From: COMBO-56-21 sp963705355 | GTDB taxonomy: Archaea > Thermoplasmatota > Thermoplasmata > UBA10834 | Assembly (NCBI GenBank): GCA_963705355.1 | Contig: OY970070.1 | Coordinates: 1,798,001 to 1,862,000, forward strand | Length of the DNA: 64,000 nucleotides | Reading direction: 5' to 3' | Shown: piece by piece, positions 25,175 to 34,048 of the stretch | How positions within the stretch are numbered: position 1 is the first letter of the stretch | Layout of the letters: every line of letters begins with the position of its first letter | Notes under the pieces: generated by a model | The model's input: only the letters and a program-made list of their open reading frames with translations | Database searches by the model: none | Told to the model about the DNA's origin: nothing | Position numbers and translations under genes: made by a program

Positions 25175-26617
25175 TCACTTCTTGATCGCGAGCCTCGCCA
25201 TATCCAGCATCTCCTTCTTCGTGTCGTGGTCGGCCAGAACCATTACCAGACCGGCATAGATGAAGACGCCTAGACCGACAAGGACGGCGAGGTTGGTCAC
25301 GGTCGACGCCAAGAACGTCGAAACAACATACACGACCAGGCCCATGACCGACGCGCTCAATGCTGGCACCCAGAGACTTTTCGCGATGGCCCCGAGGCTT
25401 GTGCTCGCGAGGCTTGAAGCCATGATCCACACCCAGATCAGCGCGAAGATTGCGATGGCCAGCATAAGGAGGGAAACGCCTGCGAGCTCTCCGAAGACGA
25501 CTGCAGGCACGAGGAGTATGATGTACGGCACGAAGCAAACCCAGGTCTGGAGCCACATCCTGTCCGGTCTTGCCTTCGCGAGGAACACGTTCCCTGCGGG
25601 GGAGGTCAAGGAAGAGCAGAGGCCGGCGAACGAGAATATCGCCAGGGGCAGAGTCGCATCGTGCCACTGCGGTCCGAGAACCCCCGTGACGAAGACAGCG
25701 GAGACTGCCGCGAGACCGAAGCTGATGGGGAAGGAGACGTACCCGAGGTATGTCAGCGTGCGTAGGTAGGCGTGAGACAATAACGAGTCGTCGTGCACGA
25801 TGTGCGTGTAGGTTGGGAACATGACCGTGTTCACGATGTTCGTGAATATGTTCGGGACTATCGTGCCCCAAGTGTACGCCAGGAAATAGGCTCCGAGCAG
25901 TTCGGGCCCGAGCCACTTGCCGACGACGACCTTGTCCAGATTGAAGAAGAGAAACACTATGATAGCCGTGGCGGTGGGGAACTTGCCGAATGCTAGGAGG
26001 TTCTTGGCGGTCGGCTTGCTCACGCCGAGTTTGATCTTGTATGGGGAGTAGTAGAGCAGGACCGCGACTCCTGTGACGCTGCCTACCATGAAGGCGAACA
26101 CGAGCGACCAGTAGGACATCCCGGCCAAGGCCGCAGCGAGCGCCACGACGAACCAGACGGAGGCGTTCGCGGCCTTCGAAATCGACAGTTCGGGGAACCT
26201 CAGGGCGCGCGTGAGGGTGACGGTTGATGCGAAGCCGAGCGAGACTATGAGCAGGGTGAGGGAGAACACCCTTAGCGGTTCCGTGATCTCCGGCCTTCCG
26301 TAAAAGTCCGCTATCAGCGGGGCGATTATGAGTATGACGCCTATGCTGAGCGCCATGCCTATCAGCCTTATCGTCATGCTCGTCCGCAGGACCTCTTTCA
26401 GATCCTCCTTGCTCTGAATTGCGGCGGAGTCGAGTCCCAGTGTCGAGACAACCAGCGCGAGGTTGTAGACCACGAGGATGATTGCGTAGAGCCCTATGTC
26501 CGTCGGGTTCAGGAACTGGGTCAGTATCAGGAGTCCGACCTGCGACAGGCCCAGAGAGAAGATTTGGGCGAGCCCGACCATCCGCAGGTTCCTGACCGTG
26601 CGCGTCTTCAGCGACAT
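25175..26617 (-). CDS. Polysaccharide flippase (Wzx-like)
   Basis: A 480-residue membrane protein with about 14 hydrophobic helices, beginning LKTRTVRNLRMVGLAQIFSL as in RfbX/Wzx family exporters. GC content is high, unlike the flippases at 19583 and 39438. It lies 16 nt downstream of the UGM-like gene, in one operon with it and a GT4, suggesting a complete small export module. Its stop is 8 nt from orphan rmlA tail 2. Confidence 0.91.
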   Translation of the reverse strand: MSLKTRTVRNLRMVGLAQIFSLGLSQVGLLILTQFLNPTDIGLYAIILVVYNLALVVSTLGLDSAAIQSKEDLKEVLRTSMTIRLIGMALSIGVILIIAPLIADFYGRPEITEPLRVFSLTLLIVSLGFASTVTLTRALRFPELSISKAANASVWFVVALAAALAGMSYWSLVFAFMVGSVTGVAVLLYYSPYKIKLGVSKPTAKNLLAFGKFPTATAIIVFLFFNLDKVVVGKWLGPELLGAYFLAYTWGTIVPNIFTNIVNTVMFPTYTHIVHDDSLLSHAYLRTLTYLGYVSFPISFGLAAVSAVFVTGVLGPQWHDATLPLAIFSFAGLCSSLTSPAGNVFLAKARPDRMWLQTWVCFVPYIILLVPAVVFGELAGVSLLMLAIAIFALIWVWIMASSLASTSLGAIAKSLWVPALSASVMGLVVYVVSTFLASTVTNLAVLVGLGVFIYAGLVMVLADHDTKKEMLDMARLAIKK

Positions 26618-26633
26618 AACACCAATCTCTGCG

Positions 26634-27965
26634 CTATCCTGCGCTTGCGAGTTCTGCCCCGTGCTCTTTCACGAAGGCGAGCGCGTGGGCAGCAATGGCA
26701 TCCATGTTTAGGTATTCGAACTCAGCGAACCTGCCGCAGGTTAGGATACCTTTTTCGGCAAGATATCCTCTTATTCTCGATACGTTCGTGGCCCTATTTA
26801 GGTCATCGATGACATAGGCATATCTCTGACGGGAGACGAGCGAGACGTCGAGCTTGTCGGACTTGAGCACACCAAGCGAGACCAGGTCCTTCACGGTCCT
26901 CGCTATGAGAATATCATCTTTCGTGTTCCATGTCTCATCGTTGTACTGACAGGTGATGTCCGCTATGAGCGAGGTCTTGCCAGGCGGCGCGACCTTGTCG
27001 CTTGAGGCCGAGATGTAGCTCACCCTATGGGTCAGGGCTTTCATGTCAGGGATGTAGAGCCACGTCAGGTCTCCGAGAACGGGTTCGACGCCACCTAGAA
27101 GGACGCAGACGACGGAGTTGACGTGCAAGGATTTGACAGCAGACTCGATTTCCTCGGGGAGATCGATTGCAGCTGCGAGGGTTGGGAGGGGCAGCGTTGA
27201 GACGAGGGCATCATACGCTTTCGTTCTCTTTCCGTCCGAGACAATCCATTTCCCATTCTTCTTGGTGACGGACTTCACCTCGAATCCGGTCACGATCCTG
27301 TTCCTGAACTTGCGCGTCAGCCCCTCGATGACCGACTGGATGCCCCCGACCGAGGGATAGCTGAAGTTCAGCTGATGGGTGTAGCCTTCGGTCTCGATTC
27401 CCAGGGACGATTTGAAGACATCCTTCCAGGGCGGGCTCGGAATGCGCTCGACCCAGCCCGTGGAGATTTCTTTGAGCGGGAACTTCCAGATCTTCTCGTT
27501 GTACGGCAGGAGATACCTTTTCGATATGCCCTTGCCCAGTGTCCGGACACACCAGTCTTGGAGGTTTTCGGCCTTCATGCTCTTCCTGAGCTTTCTCCTG
27601 ATCGTGGCAGAAGAAAACCCTGCGAGACATGCTAGGTTGTCTACCAGAGGAAGCCCTGAGAGGCCGTTCTCGAAAGGGTACTTGACATACCTGCCCTTGA
27701 AGAGGATCTTCGTGTTCCGTCGCCTCTCGGTGATGTTGCCATTGATGGATGCAAGGAGGAGTTCGAGCCCCTCTTTGTTCTTGTTCGTGAAAAGGATGTG
27801 TGGACCGCCGACATCGAACGTGTACTCGCCCATTTTCGTGGACCTCATGAGGCCCCCAGGCGTGTCCTGGGCTTCGAGTATCTCGAACGACCAGCCCTCG
27901 TCGAAGAAGAGTCTCCCCAATGTGCAACCCGCGAGCCCTCCGCCGAGTATGCCGATCGTCATCAC
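26634..27965 (-). CDS. UDP-galactopyranose mutase-like FAD oxidoreductase
   Basis: A 443-residue flavoprotein with the dinucleotide motif IGILGGGLAGCTLGRLF and EILEAQDTPGGLMRS for FAD, then FDVGGPHILFTNK and GRYVKYPFENGL, a combination seen in UDP-galactopyranose mutase and related protoporphyrinogen-oxidase-like proteins of glycan loci. It may make a furanose sugar donor or oxidise a lipid-linked sugar. True UGM is usually about 370-390 residues, so this longer form may have a different substrate. It overlaps the GT4 upstream by 4 nt. Confidence 0.82.
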   Translation of the reverse strand: MMTIGILGGGLAGCTLGRLFFDEGWSFEILEAQDTPGGLMRSTKMGEYTFDVGGPHILFTNKNKEGLELLLASINGNITERRRNTKILFKGRYVKYPFENGLSGLPLVDNLACLAGFSSATIRRKLRKSMKAENLQDWCVRTLGKGISKRYLLPYNEKIWKFPLKEISTGWVERIPSPPWKDVFKSSLGIETEGYTHQLNFSYPSVGGIQSVIEGLTRKFRNRIVTGFEVKSVTKKNGKWIVSDGKRTKAYDALVSTLPLPTLAAAIDLPEEIESAVKSLHVNSVVCVLLGGVEPVLGDLTWLYIPDMKALTHRVSYISASSDKVAPPGKTSLIADITCQYNDETWNTKDDILIARTVKDLVSLGVLKSDKLDVSLVSRQRYAYVIDDLNRATNVSRIRGYLAEKGILTCGRFAEFEYLNMDAIAAHALAFVKEHGAELASAG

Positions 27966-29026
27966 GCCTCACCGCGGAATATCCTCTCGAAACCGTCAGC
28001 GGTCTTGTCCCAATTGAATTCCTTGGCTTTCTTCGGACCGGCCTTTCGAAGCCTCTCTGAGAGGCTCTCGTCCATCAGGAGCCTTAGGATGGCGTTCGCC
28101 ATCTTCTCAGGATCTTTGGGCGGGACCACGAGGGAGTTTTCCTCGTCTATCGCGTAGTCTTCGGTTCCATATCTTGTCGTCACGACAGGTGCGCCGCACG
28201 CCATTGCTTCGAGCGGAGGAAGCGGGAAACTCTCATACCAAGAGGGACAGGCGACGACATCCGCAGATGAGTACAGCTTGGCGAGTTCTTCGTCAGAAAT
28301 CCCTTGGAGGAACTTGTACGGCACGCCCGCTCGGGTGTGCGTGATCGGGCTGGCTCCGTAGAGCGTCAGATCGACGTCGTTTCTCTTTGTCATGACGATA
28401 TGCATGGCTTCTAGGAGGTCGGGGACTCCTTTCCACAAGGTTTGCCTCCCATATGCGACGACGGCTTTCCTGTTCTTCTCTGTCGATATCTCTTTCGGGT
28501 TGAAAATGTCGTGGTCAATGCCGTGGAGGACGAGGTGCGGTGTGACGCCGACTTTCTCCTTAACTGTGTTCCTGAGCCATGTCGAGTTGGCTATCTTCGT
28601 TAGCGGGAGCAGATAAGTCTCCTCTGCAAGTCTCTTGAGTCTTGGTTTGTCGAACATCAGAGGTTCGTAATGCTGCATGTGAAAGAACGGCTTGCCCTTG
28701 CCTGATTTGTGAACAGGGAAGGTGGTCATGCAGAAGGTGGCGACATTGATGTCGCAGTCAGGGATGGCTTTCTCGAGCCCGAAGTTGAGGGTCCTCGCCG
28801 CAAGTCCTGGCGACAAAAGCTTGTCTATGACGCGGAGTGAGAGCCTTCTGGGTCCGGCGAAGGAAGGGAATCGAGTCTCGACTTGCCATGTGAAGGCTTT
28901 CTCAGGTCTGGCTGGCAGGGTGATGGAGACATGATGTCCCTTCGCGGCGAGCCTCTTTGTGATCTCTGCGAAGGTTCTGATTCCTCCGACTAGGTTGCTG
29001 GCAGGCAGGACATAGTTGATTCTCAT
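27962..29026 (-). CDS. Glycosyltransferase family 4
   Basis: A 354-residue GT-B enzyme. The N-terminal acceptor domain starts NYVLPASNLVGGIRTFAE, and the donor domain has VVAYGRQTLWKGVPDLLEAM, the E-x7-E motif ESFPLPPLEAMACGAPVV and EENSLVVPPKDPEKMA. First gene of the three-gene operon with the UGM-like enzyme and flippase; it may use the sugar made by the oxidoreductase, but that is inference. Confidence 0.93.
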   Translation of the reverse strand: MRINYVLPASNLVGGIRTFAEITKRLAAKGHHVSITLPARPEKAFTWQVETRFPSFAGPRRLSLRVIDKLLSPGLAARTLNFGLEKAIPDCDINVATFCMTTFPVHKSGKGKPFFHMQHYEPLMFDKPRLKRLAEETYLLPLTKIANSTWLRNTVKEKVGVTPHLVLHGIDHDIFNPKEISTEKNRKAVVAYGRQTLWKGVPDLLEAMHIVMTKRNDVDLTLYGASPITHTRAGVPYKFLQGISDEELAKLYSSADVVACPSWYESFPLPPLEAMACGAPVVTTRYGTEDYAIDEENSLVVPPKDPEKMANAILRLLMDESLSERLRKAGPKKAKEFNWDKTADGFERIFRGEA

Positions 29027-29316
29027 TCAGACCCTCGTTTGGATTGATGTCCTCGAAGCAGGAAGCCTTTGCGCTTGTATGCCGCAAGCCCCCTAAAAAA
29101 GTTCCTTAATGTCTGTGGCTGGGAGATGGGGGAAGATGGAGCGACTGGCTCTGCAGACGAGTGAAAGACAAGTCATCATCGCTTCGAGATGGCTGCAGGA
29201 TACGGCTCGCAGGAGGGGCGGTCCCAAGCCGACACTACTCTCGCTGGGCAGGGATCATGGGAATCGCCATTCACAAGACCACTCGTGGCTCCGAGTGACA
29301 ATTGTCTCCCGATTTC

Positions 29317-30135
29317 CTAATTCCGTCTGTTTATCACGTTGCTTATGACAGGACCAAATGTACCCTTGAATCCCTTCCTCTTGATTGAATTCGCGAATTC
29401 GGGGAGTGCGCTTGCGAATCCCAGACTATGTGAGATGAATCCGTTTGTGTCCAGTATCCTAACAAACTCCTCATCTTCGAACCATCTCTTGTGGAGGTTG
29501 GCGTAGTTGATCGCGCTCTTTTTGGCGAAGTTCGCGAACTCCTTCTGCGTTGTCGATTCATGATGGATTGCAGTGTTGGGGCAGTAGAGGGTCGTGCATC
29601 CATTGGCCAAAGCTCGGAAATTGAAGTCGACATCCTCATATTGCAGCCCCTCAGCGTAACTCTCATCAATCCCCCCTAAGGTGTCGACTACGCTCCTTTT
29701 TATGTAGACCAATCCGAAGGTCACAAAGGGTACGGCAATCGTTTTGTTGAACTGACCGCGATCCTTCTGCCAGTATCCTCGATGACCGATGGAAAAAGAT
29801 GGAGACGATACTATCGCCTTGAGCAGGTTTTGGATTAGCATTCCGCCAGCATGCTGGATTCGGCCGTTTGGGAACAGCAACTTGAATCCGATCAAGTCAG
29901 CATGGTTCACGAGCTTGTCTAGCCCGTTGTCCCAACCGGGGAGAACCTCCACGTCATCGTCCATAATGACTATGTCGTTTGTGCATTCCTTGAAACCGAT
30001 GTTGACTGCTTCCGACCATCTTCTTCCTTCGGTGACCAAATGCAGTCTGAAAGGAACTCTAGTGTTCTCCTCGAGCGCTTTTGTGCTTCTCCTATGGTGA
30101 GGTTTCAGAAGAGTGGGCATCACTATGTCGATCAT
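29317..30135 (-). CDS. Glycosyltransferase family 2
   Basis: A 272-residue GT-A glycosyltransferase. It has VMPTLLKPHHRRSTKAL, VNIGFKECTNDIVIMDDDVE with the DDD metal site, LIGFKLLFPNGRIQHAGGM and LQYEDVDFNFRALANG. ATG at 30135 gives the natural N terminus (MIDIVMPTLL). The frame stays open upstream to 30333 but that part overlaps the divergent radical SAM gene and has no homology. The 290 bp between it and the GT4 at 29026 holds no recognisable gene. Confidence 0.9.
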   Translation of the reverse strand: MIDIVMPTLLKPHHRRSTKALEENTRVPFRLHLVTEGRRWSEAVNIGFKECTNDIVIMDDDVEVLPGWDNGLDKLVNHADLIGFKLLFPNGRIQHAGGMLIQNLLKAIVSSPSFSIGHRGYWQKDRGQFNKTIAVPFVTFGLVYIKRSVVDTLGGIDESYAEGLQYEDVDFNFRALANGCTTLYCPNTAIHHESTTQKEFANFAKKSAINYANLHKRWFEDEEFVRILDTNGFISHSLGFASALPEFANSIKRKGFKGTFGPVISNVINRRN

Positions 30136-30261
30136 TCCTTGTTCCGACCTCGCGCGACATCCAAATACTAGAACTAAAGGCTTGCTGGTGCTCCAGATTT
30201 CACAGACCGTCTGTGCTGACCCAATCCTTCTTCTACACGAAGAACTGATTTGATTCCGATC

Positions 30262-31002
30262 ATGTTCGACCCTGTGGATATGGCGAGAGCGACTGAGAAG
30301 ATCGTCTGCGCTGACGAGAGGAGATCGTATCACCGGTTCAGGTCAGCCAGGTTCTACGGCGGAATCTCAACCGCGGACTGCGTCGGCTGCTGCCTCAGGT
30401 GCGTGTTTTGCTGGTCGTGGAGGGAGTTGGAGTGGCCTCAGACGCACGGTTCTCTGTATGGCCCTGAGGAGGTTGCGCGGCAGCTCGTGTCCATCGCAGA
30501 GCGCAAGGGTTATCGTCAGATCAGGATAAGCGGGAACGAGCCCACTATCGGTAAGGAGCATCTGATCAGGGTGCTCGAGCTGATCCCTCGGGAATTCGTG
30601 TTCATCCTCGAGACGAACGGGATTCTCATAGGTCACGATGAGACATACGCTGCGGAGCTCGCGCGTTTTCCCAACCTGCATGTGAGGGTGAGCCTTAAGG
30701 GCGCGTGCGAGGAGGACTTCTCGAGGCTAACGGGTGCCAGGCCGGAGGGGTTTGGGCTGCAGCTGAGTGCGCTGGAGAATCTTCTAAGGCATGGCGTCAG
30801 GGCGCATCCGGCGTGCATGGTCAGCTTCAGCTCCGAGGAGAGCATCAGGGAGCTGAGGGAAAGGCTCAGGGCAATCGGGATCGGAGATTTCGAAGTCGAG
30901 GAGTTGATCCTGTATCCTGCGGTGGAGGCGAGGCTGAAGAGGCTCGGTGTTCAGTACGGAGTGTCTCACGAACCGAGTTGCGTACCACCAGATCAGGTTT
31001 GA
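30262..31002 (+). CDS. Radical SAM protein, pyruvate-formate-lyase-activating-like
   Basis: A protein of about 246 residues with the cluster motif CCLRCVFCW (C-x3-C-x2-C) binding a 4Fe-4S cluster, followed by EEVARQLVSIAERKGY, IRISGNEPTIG with the GNEP/GGEP loop, and FILETNGILIG. This matches the activase-like subgroup of radical SAM enzymes; the target is unknown. It has no evident link to glycan synthesis and seems to be a chromosomal gene caught between modules. Start is ATG at 30262 or TTG at 30250. Confidence 0.87.
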   Translation: MFDPVDMARATEKIVCADERRSYHRFRSARFYGGISTADCVGCCLRCVFCWSWRELEWPQTHGSLYGPEEVARQLVSIAERKGYRQIRISGNEPTIGKEHLIRVLELIPREFVFILETNGILIGHDETYAAELARFPNLHVRVSLKGACEEDFSRLTGARPEGFGLQLSALENLLRHGVRAHPACMVSFSSEESIRELRERLRAIGIGDFEVEELILYPAVEARLKRLGVQYGVSHEPSCVPPDQV

Positions 31003-31163
31003 GACGATTCCCTGAACTTAGCGACGTTGGAATCGATGATACTCCTGCTTGCATGTCGGTGTCTTCTGAAGTGGAGCACTGCTAAGAACCCTCCATAGGA
31101 AGTGTCTTTTCTGTCGACTCGATGGGCCCAAGGCTCGGCTTCGTCTCTCCTTGGACAGACAAT

Positions 31164-31682
31164 TCAGTACCTCATGACGACAATATGGCAGCTCGTGCAC
31201 CTGAACGCAGGAATGTTCGTATTGCCTGTGAAGAGGCTTCCTCTCTGGAGAGGCTCGCCTGCGTATGGCCAGAACAGCGCCTCAGTGTCCGACCACCTGA
31301 TCCCGCGGACGTAGCCCTCGTTCGGGGCTATCAGGAACCCGCGCTCCATCGGCTTGCCGCAGGAAGGGCATGGAGTCGATTCAGGCATGGGCGGCGCCGC
31401 CTCTTGAGAACTCTCCTTCACTGGGAGGGGCGTGTCGCAATCTCGGCAGAAGCGGTCTGACTTGAGGTTCCTGCGCCCGCAGTTCGTGCAATAGACGAAC
31501 GGCGATAGGATCGGCTTGTGGCATGATTGGCATTCGGTGGAGGTCTCGGCGTTCTCGGTGTCGCAGAACGGGCAGGCGAACACGACGGATTCGTCCTTTC
31601 TCGCTGCTTTCAGGTCGGCCCCGCACGTGACGCAGTAGAGCTCGTCATTCCTGTTCTTCGAACCACATTTTGGGCATTTCAT
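31164..31682 (-). CDS. Multiple zinc-ribbon protein
   Basis: A 172-residue protein with successive CxxC pairs: CPKCGSKNRNDELYCVTCG at the start, CPFCDTENAETSTECQSC, YCTNCGRRNLKSDRFCRDC and PCPSCGKPMERGFL, then a final CTSC. The first three are double-zinc-ribbon type; the last part (CPSCGKPMERGFL plus a WSD segment) resembles the small DUF6487-like domain. Probably a nucleic-acid or protein binding protein; function unknown. Confidence 0.82.
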   Translation of the reverse strand: MKCPKCGSKNRNDELYCVTCGADLKAARKDESVVFACPFCDTENAETSTECQSCHKPILSPFVYCTNCGRRNLKSDRFCRDCDTPLPVKESSQEAAPPMPESTPCPSCGKPMERGFLIAPNEGYVRGIRWSDTEALFWPYAGEPLQRGSLFTGNTNIPAFRCTSCHIVVMRY

Positions 31683-31772
31683 GGTCTTAGCACAGCAAGG
31701 TGAAACGAGCGTGTTGTCTGTTTACGTTTCGATGATCGCCCCGGCACGGGCATGAGGACGACTTGCCTCGGG

Positions 31773-31843
31773 GCAGGATACCCCTCAGGGAAAGCAGGTG
31801 CTGGTCCTTGCTCGGGATGAGAGATGGAGAGGTCTTCCTTGAT
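31773..31843 (+). repeat. Imperfect ~71-bp repeat, copy 1
   Basis: Matches 37357-37428 at most positions with a single-base indel; both contain the shared run TGCTGGTCCTTGCTCGGGAT. Both copies lie in non-coding remnants. The source gene is not recognised. Confidence 0.7.
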
Positions 31844-31885
31844 ATCGGCAAGTCAGAAGACTTGAGAATCGATAGTTTTCCCTGA

Positions 31886-32020
31886 TCATCGCAGCCTCTC
31901 AAGGACCCAGTCGGCCGATTCCAAGAAGCTCTCTGATCTGAAATCCGTTTTGTCCATCGATTCTCGGATCTCCTTATCGACGTCGCACTGGTCGCCTGGC
32001 CAGGGATCTTGGTACGGCAT
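31886..32020 (-). pseudogene. Orphan 3' end of a gmhB-like gene
   Basis: The minus strand encodes 44 residues from an ATG at 32020, with PWPGDQCDVDKEIRES, MDKTDFRSESFLESADWVL and a stop at 31886-31888. This is colinear with the C terminus of GmhB at 22751-23323 (PGDQYNVAKEIGES, FLEAVDYVLARIEE). The HAD catalytic motifs are absent upstream, so only the tail of a gene remains. Divergence is high, so this is an old remnant or came from another heptose cluster. Confidence 0.75.
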
Positions 32021-32106
32021 CTAGGACATTTCTTCGGCATCGTCGTCCTAGATGCCATCAGAAGCGGTCGATGTATCTCTTTCCCCGGAGTCCCGTCTTT
32101 CCTCCC

Positions 32107-32236
32107 CTATGAGATTTTCAGGGAATCACGGTGGACCCTGTGGGGTTCGTTACATAATCTTGCCAGTTAGCTCAGGAGAAATCGTCAATTCGGGGGTTTT
32201 GGCACAGGAACCAAACCCTTTCCTTTTCATTTTCGT
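32107..32236 (+). repeat. ~125-bp direct repeat with stem-loop, copy A
   Basis: Aligns along its length with 33904-34032. Near its end, GGGTTTTGG (32194-32202) can pair with CCAAACCC (32211-32218) around a CACAGGAA loop and is followed by a pyrimidine-rich run, like a terminator read left to right. With copy B it brackets two methyltransferase genes. Confidence 0.75.
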
Positions 32237-32237
32237 G

Positions 32238-33026
32238 CTAATTGCATTCGACCAGTAACAACAGGTGGTCCATGAAGAACTTCGAGTTCAATCTGGGCGA
32301 GACCGAACACAGGAGCAGAGGAGCAAGGAATGTCAGTGTCTGTTTTGTATTCATTCTCCTGGTCGACGAGTGTTTTCGAATGTAGCTCCAGATATCTGAG
32401 AATTGTTGGTGGACTATCCGACCGCAATGAGTGCGAATCTCTTCTTGAAGTCTCTCCTCGCTGTAGAAGTTGCAATGGCCATCATTCTTAAGACTATTTC
32501 TCCATGCCAAGTTGTCGAAAACGAGATTTACCAGTCTATCGAATGCACAGTCCTCCAAGGGTACTTTGAAAATGACAAAACGCGATATTCTTCTCAATTC
32601 CTCAAGAGCCTCTTCTGGGTTAGGGATGTGCTCCAAAACATCTATCATCAGGGCGAGGTCCACTTGTTTCCATGCGAGCGAGGTTCGCCGAACGTCCTCG
32701 TTCAATGCCTTCAGACAGTCTGCATTCGCCTCAGTCTGAACCTTGAGTGCCCCTGGACTAAGGTCGAGAAGGATCTTGTCGACCTTGATTCTGTACTCGT
32801 CCCTGAGGTAGTCGCATACCAGCGCAACAATCCTGCCTGCACCGCCTCCGACATCAAGAACGACCAATTTGTCCTTTGTCTGTCTTTGCATGAATTCGTC
32901 TACAAGAGGAACTATCTTGGAGAATTTCCATTTGGAGTCCTCTTCGTAAAGCGTTGGATGTGCCCTCAGATAGTCGTCGTCTGCGTAGACCCAAGCCTTA
33001 GTATTCGTCTTTTCCCCGTACCCCAA
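32238..33026 (-). CDS. Class I SAM-dependent methyltransferase
   Basis: A 262-residue methyltransferase. The SAM loop VVLDVGGGAGRIVAL is at about residue 54, KILLDLSPGALK is strand 2, LALMIDVLEHIPNPEEAL follows strand 4 and FVIFKVPLED strand 5. The acceptor is unknown; in this setting it may methylate a sugar or a lipid-linked intermediate. The gene is AT-richer than the rml genes and shares a repeat-bounded segment with the next methyltransferase. Confidence 0.87.
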   Translation of the reverse strand: MGYGEKTNTKAWVYADDDYLRAHPTLYEEDSKWKFSKIVPLVDEFMQRQTKDKLVVLDVGGGAGRIVALVCDYLRDEYRIKVDKILLDLSPGALKVQTEANADCLKALNEDVRRTSLAWKQVDLALMIDVLEHIPNPEEALEELRRISRFVIFKVPLEDCAFDRLVNLVFDNLAWRNSLKNDGHCNFYSEERLQEEIRTHCGRIVHQQFSDIWSYIRKHSSTRRMNTKQTLTFLAPLLLCSVSPRLNSKFFMDHLLLLVECN

Positions 33027-33098
33027 TCGCGCTATCTCTCTTATGGGCTTTTCCGAGGCTCAAACCCCTTCCGTATTTCGGTCTTTCCGTGCAATCTT

Positions 33099-33902
33099 CT
33101 ATGGTTGTGCCTTGGCAACGAGGAATATGCCTTCATCTTCATTATCAGGATTATTCTCAGCTTCTCTCAGTCGGTGGTACACGCCAATCAATCGAAGGAT
33201 GTTCCAACCGCCAAAGCTCTTGGGAGGGTCTCCTTCCACGAAATTCCTTTTCGCGTAAGCACTCCTGAGAATCGGATGGATATCGGAGCAAAGGAAGCCA
33301 GCATCTCTGAGAGCCGAGGCCAATGACGGGGTATCGAAGAAATTGATGAAATCCCAGCGATTCTCAACGACCGCCCCATATTTGACTTGCGTGAGGCTGT
33401 CAACAGAGATTATCAAGACCCCTTGCGGGGTAAGCCACCCATGGACCTTCTTCAACACTTCTCGCCATTCGGGAATATGCTCCAATACACAGATACTCAC
33501 GATCTTACTGAAACTACCGTTGGGGAAGTCTGCGTCGAGTATGTTTCCCCGCACGAAACTGACCCTTCCGGAAAGGCCAGAGACTCGTGCCAAATCATTC
33601 GCCGTCTCAATTCCCTGGTCAGAGATATCAATGCCTGTGATCCGTCTGCATTTTTGACCAAGCAAGAGGGTCTGCTCACCTTCACCGCAGCCAATGTCAA
33701 GCACAGTGTCGTTCAGGTTCAGGTCTGCCATCCGAACAATCTCGTCGTACTCTATCAGCTTTTGAGGTCCGATTATCAAAAGCATCAGTCTGTTCGGGAA
33801 GAGCCGTGCTATGCTCAGGAGTCGAGCCGTCATCAAGACTGCTCTTTTCATTAGTCGATTCATCGAATATTGCGCGCTCCTTTCTGCGAAGCACCTTACC
33901 AT
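33099..33902 (-). CDS. Class I SAM-dependent methyltransferase
   Basis: A 267-residue methyltransferase with TVLDIGCGEGEQTLLLG, ITGIDISDQGIETA, FVRGNILDADFPNGSF, ICVLEHIPEWREVLK and LTPQGVLIISVDSL, a complete Methyltransf_11-like core. Substrate unknown. Its 5' end abuts repeat copy B, so its promoter lies in the repeat. It precedes the methyltransferase at 32238 in the same direction with a 72-nt gap. Confidence 0.88.
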   Translation of the reverse strand: MVRCFAERSAQYSMNRLMKRAVLMTARLLSIARLFPNRLMLLIIGPQKLIEYDEIVRMADLNLNDTVLDIGCGEGEQTLLLGQKCRRITGIDISDQGIETANDLARVSGLSGRVSFVRGNILDADFPNGSFSKIVSICVLEHIPEWREVLKKVHGWLTPQGVLIISVDSLTQVKYGAVVENRWDFINFFDTPSLASALRDAGFLCSDIHPILRSAYAKRNFVEGDPPKSFGGWNILRLIGVYHRLREAENNPDNEDEGIFLVAKAQP

Positions 33903-33903
33903 C

Positions 33904-34032
33904 CTTATGGTCTTTTCCGAGAATCATGGTGGACCCTGTGGGGTCCGTGATTGAATCAGGCCAGTATCTCAGAAGAGATCGTCAATGCGAGGGCTTTGGC
34001 ACAGGAACCAAACCTTTTCCCCATTTTTCTAT
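33904..34032 (+). repeat. ~125-bp direct repeat with stem-loop, copy B
   Basis: Counterpart of 32107-32236. Both share GGTGGACCCTGTGGGGT and TTTGGCACAGGAACCAAA; the latter forms a short hairpin (TTTGG 33995-33999 with CCAAA 34008-34012) followed by TTTTCCCCATTTTTC. It lies between the start of one methyltransferase and the end of the next. Confidence 0.75.
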
Positions 34033-34048
34033 CACATCTTTCGTACAA

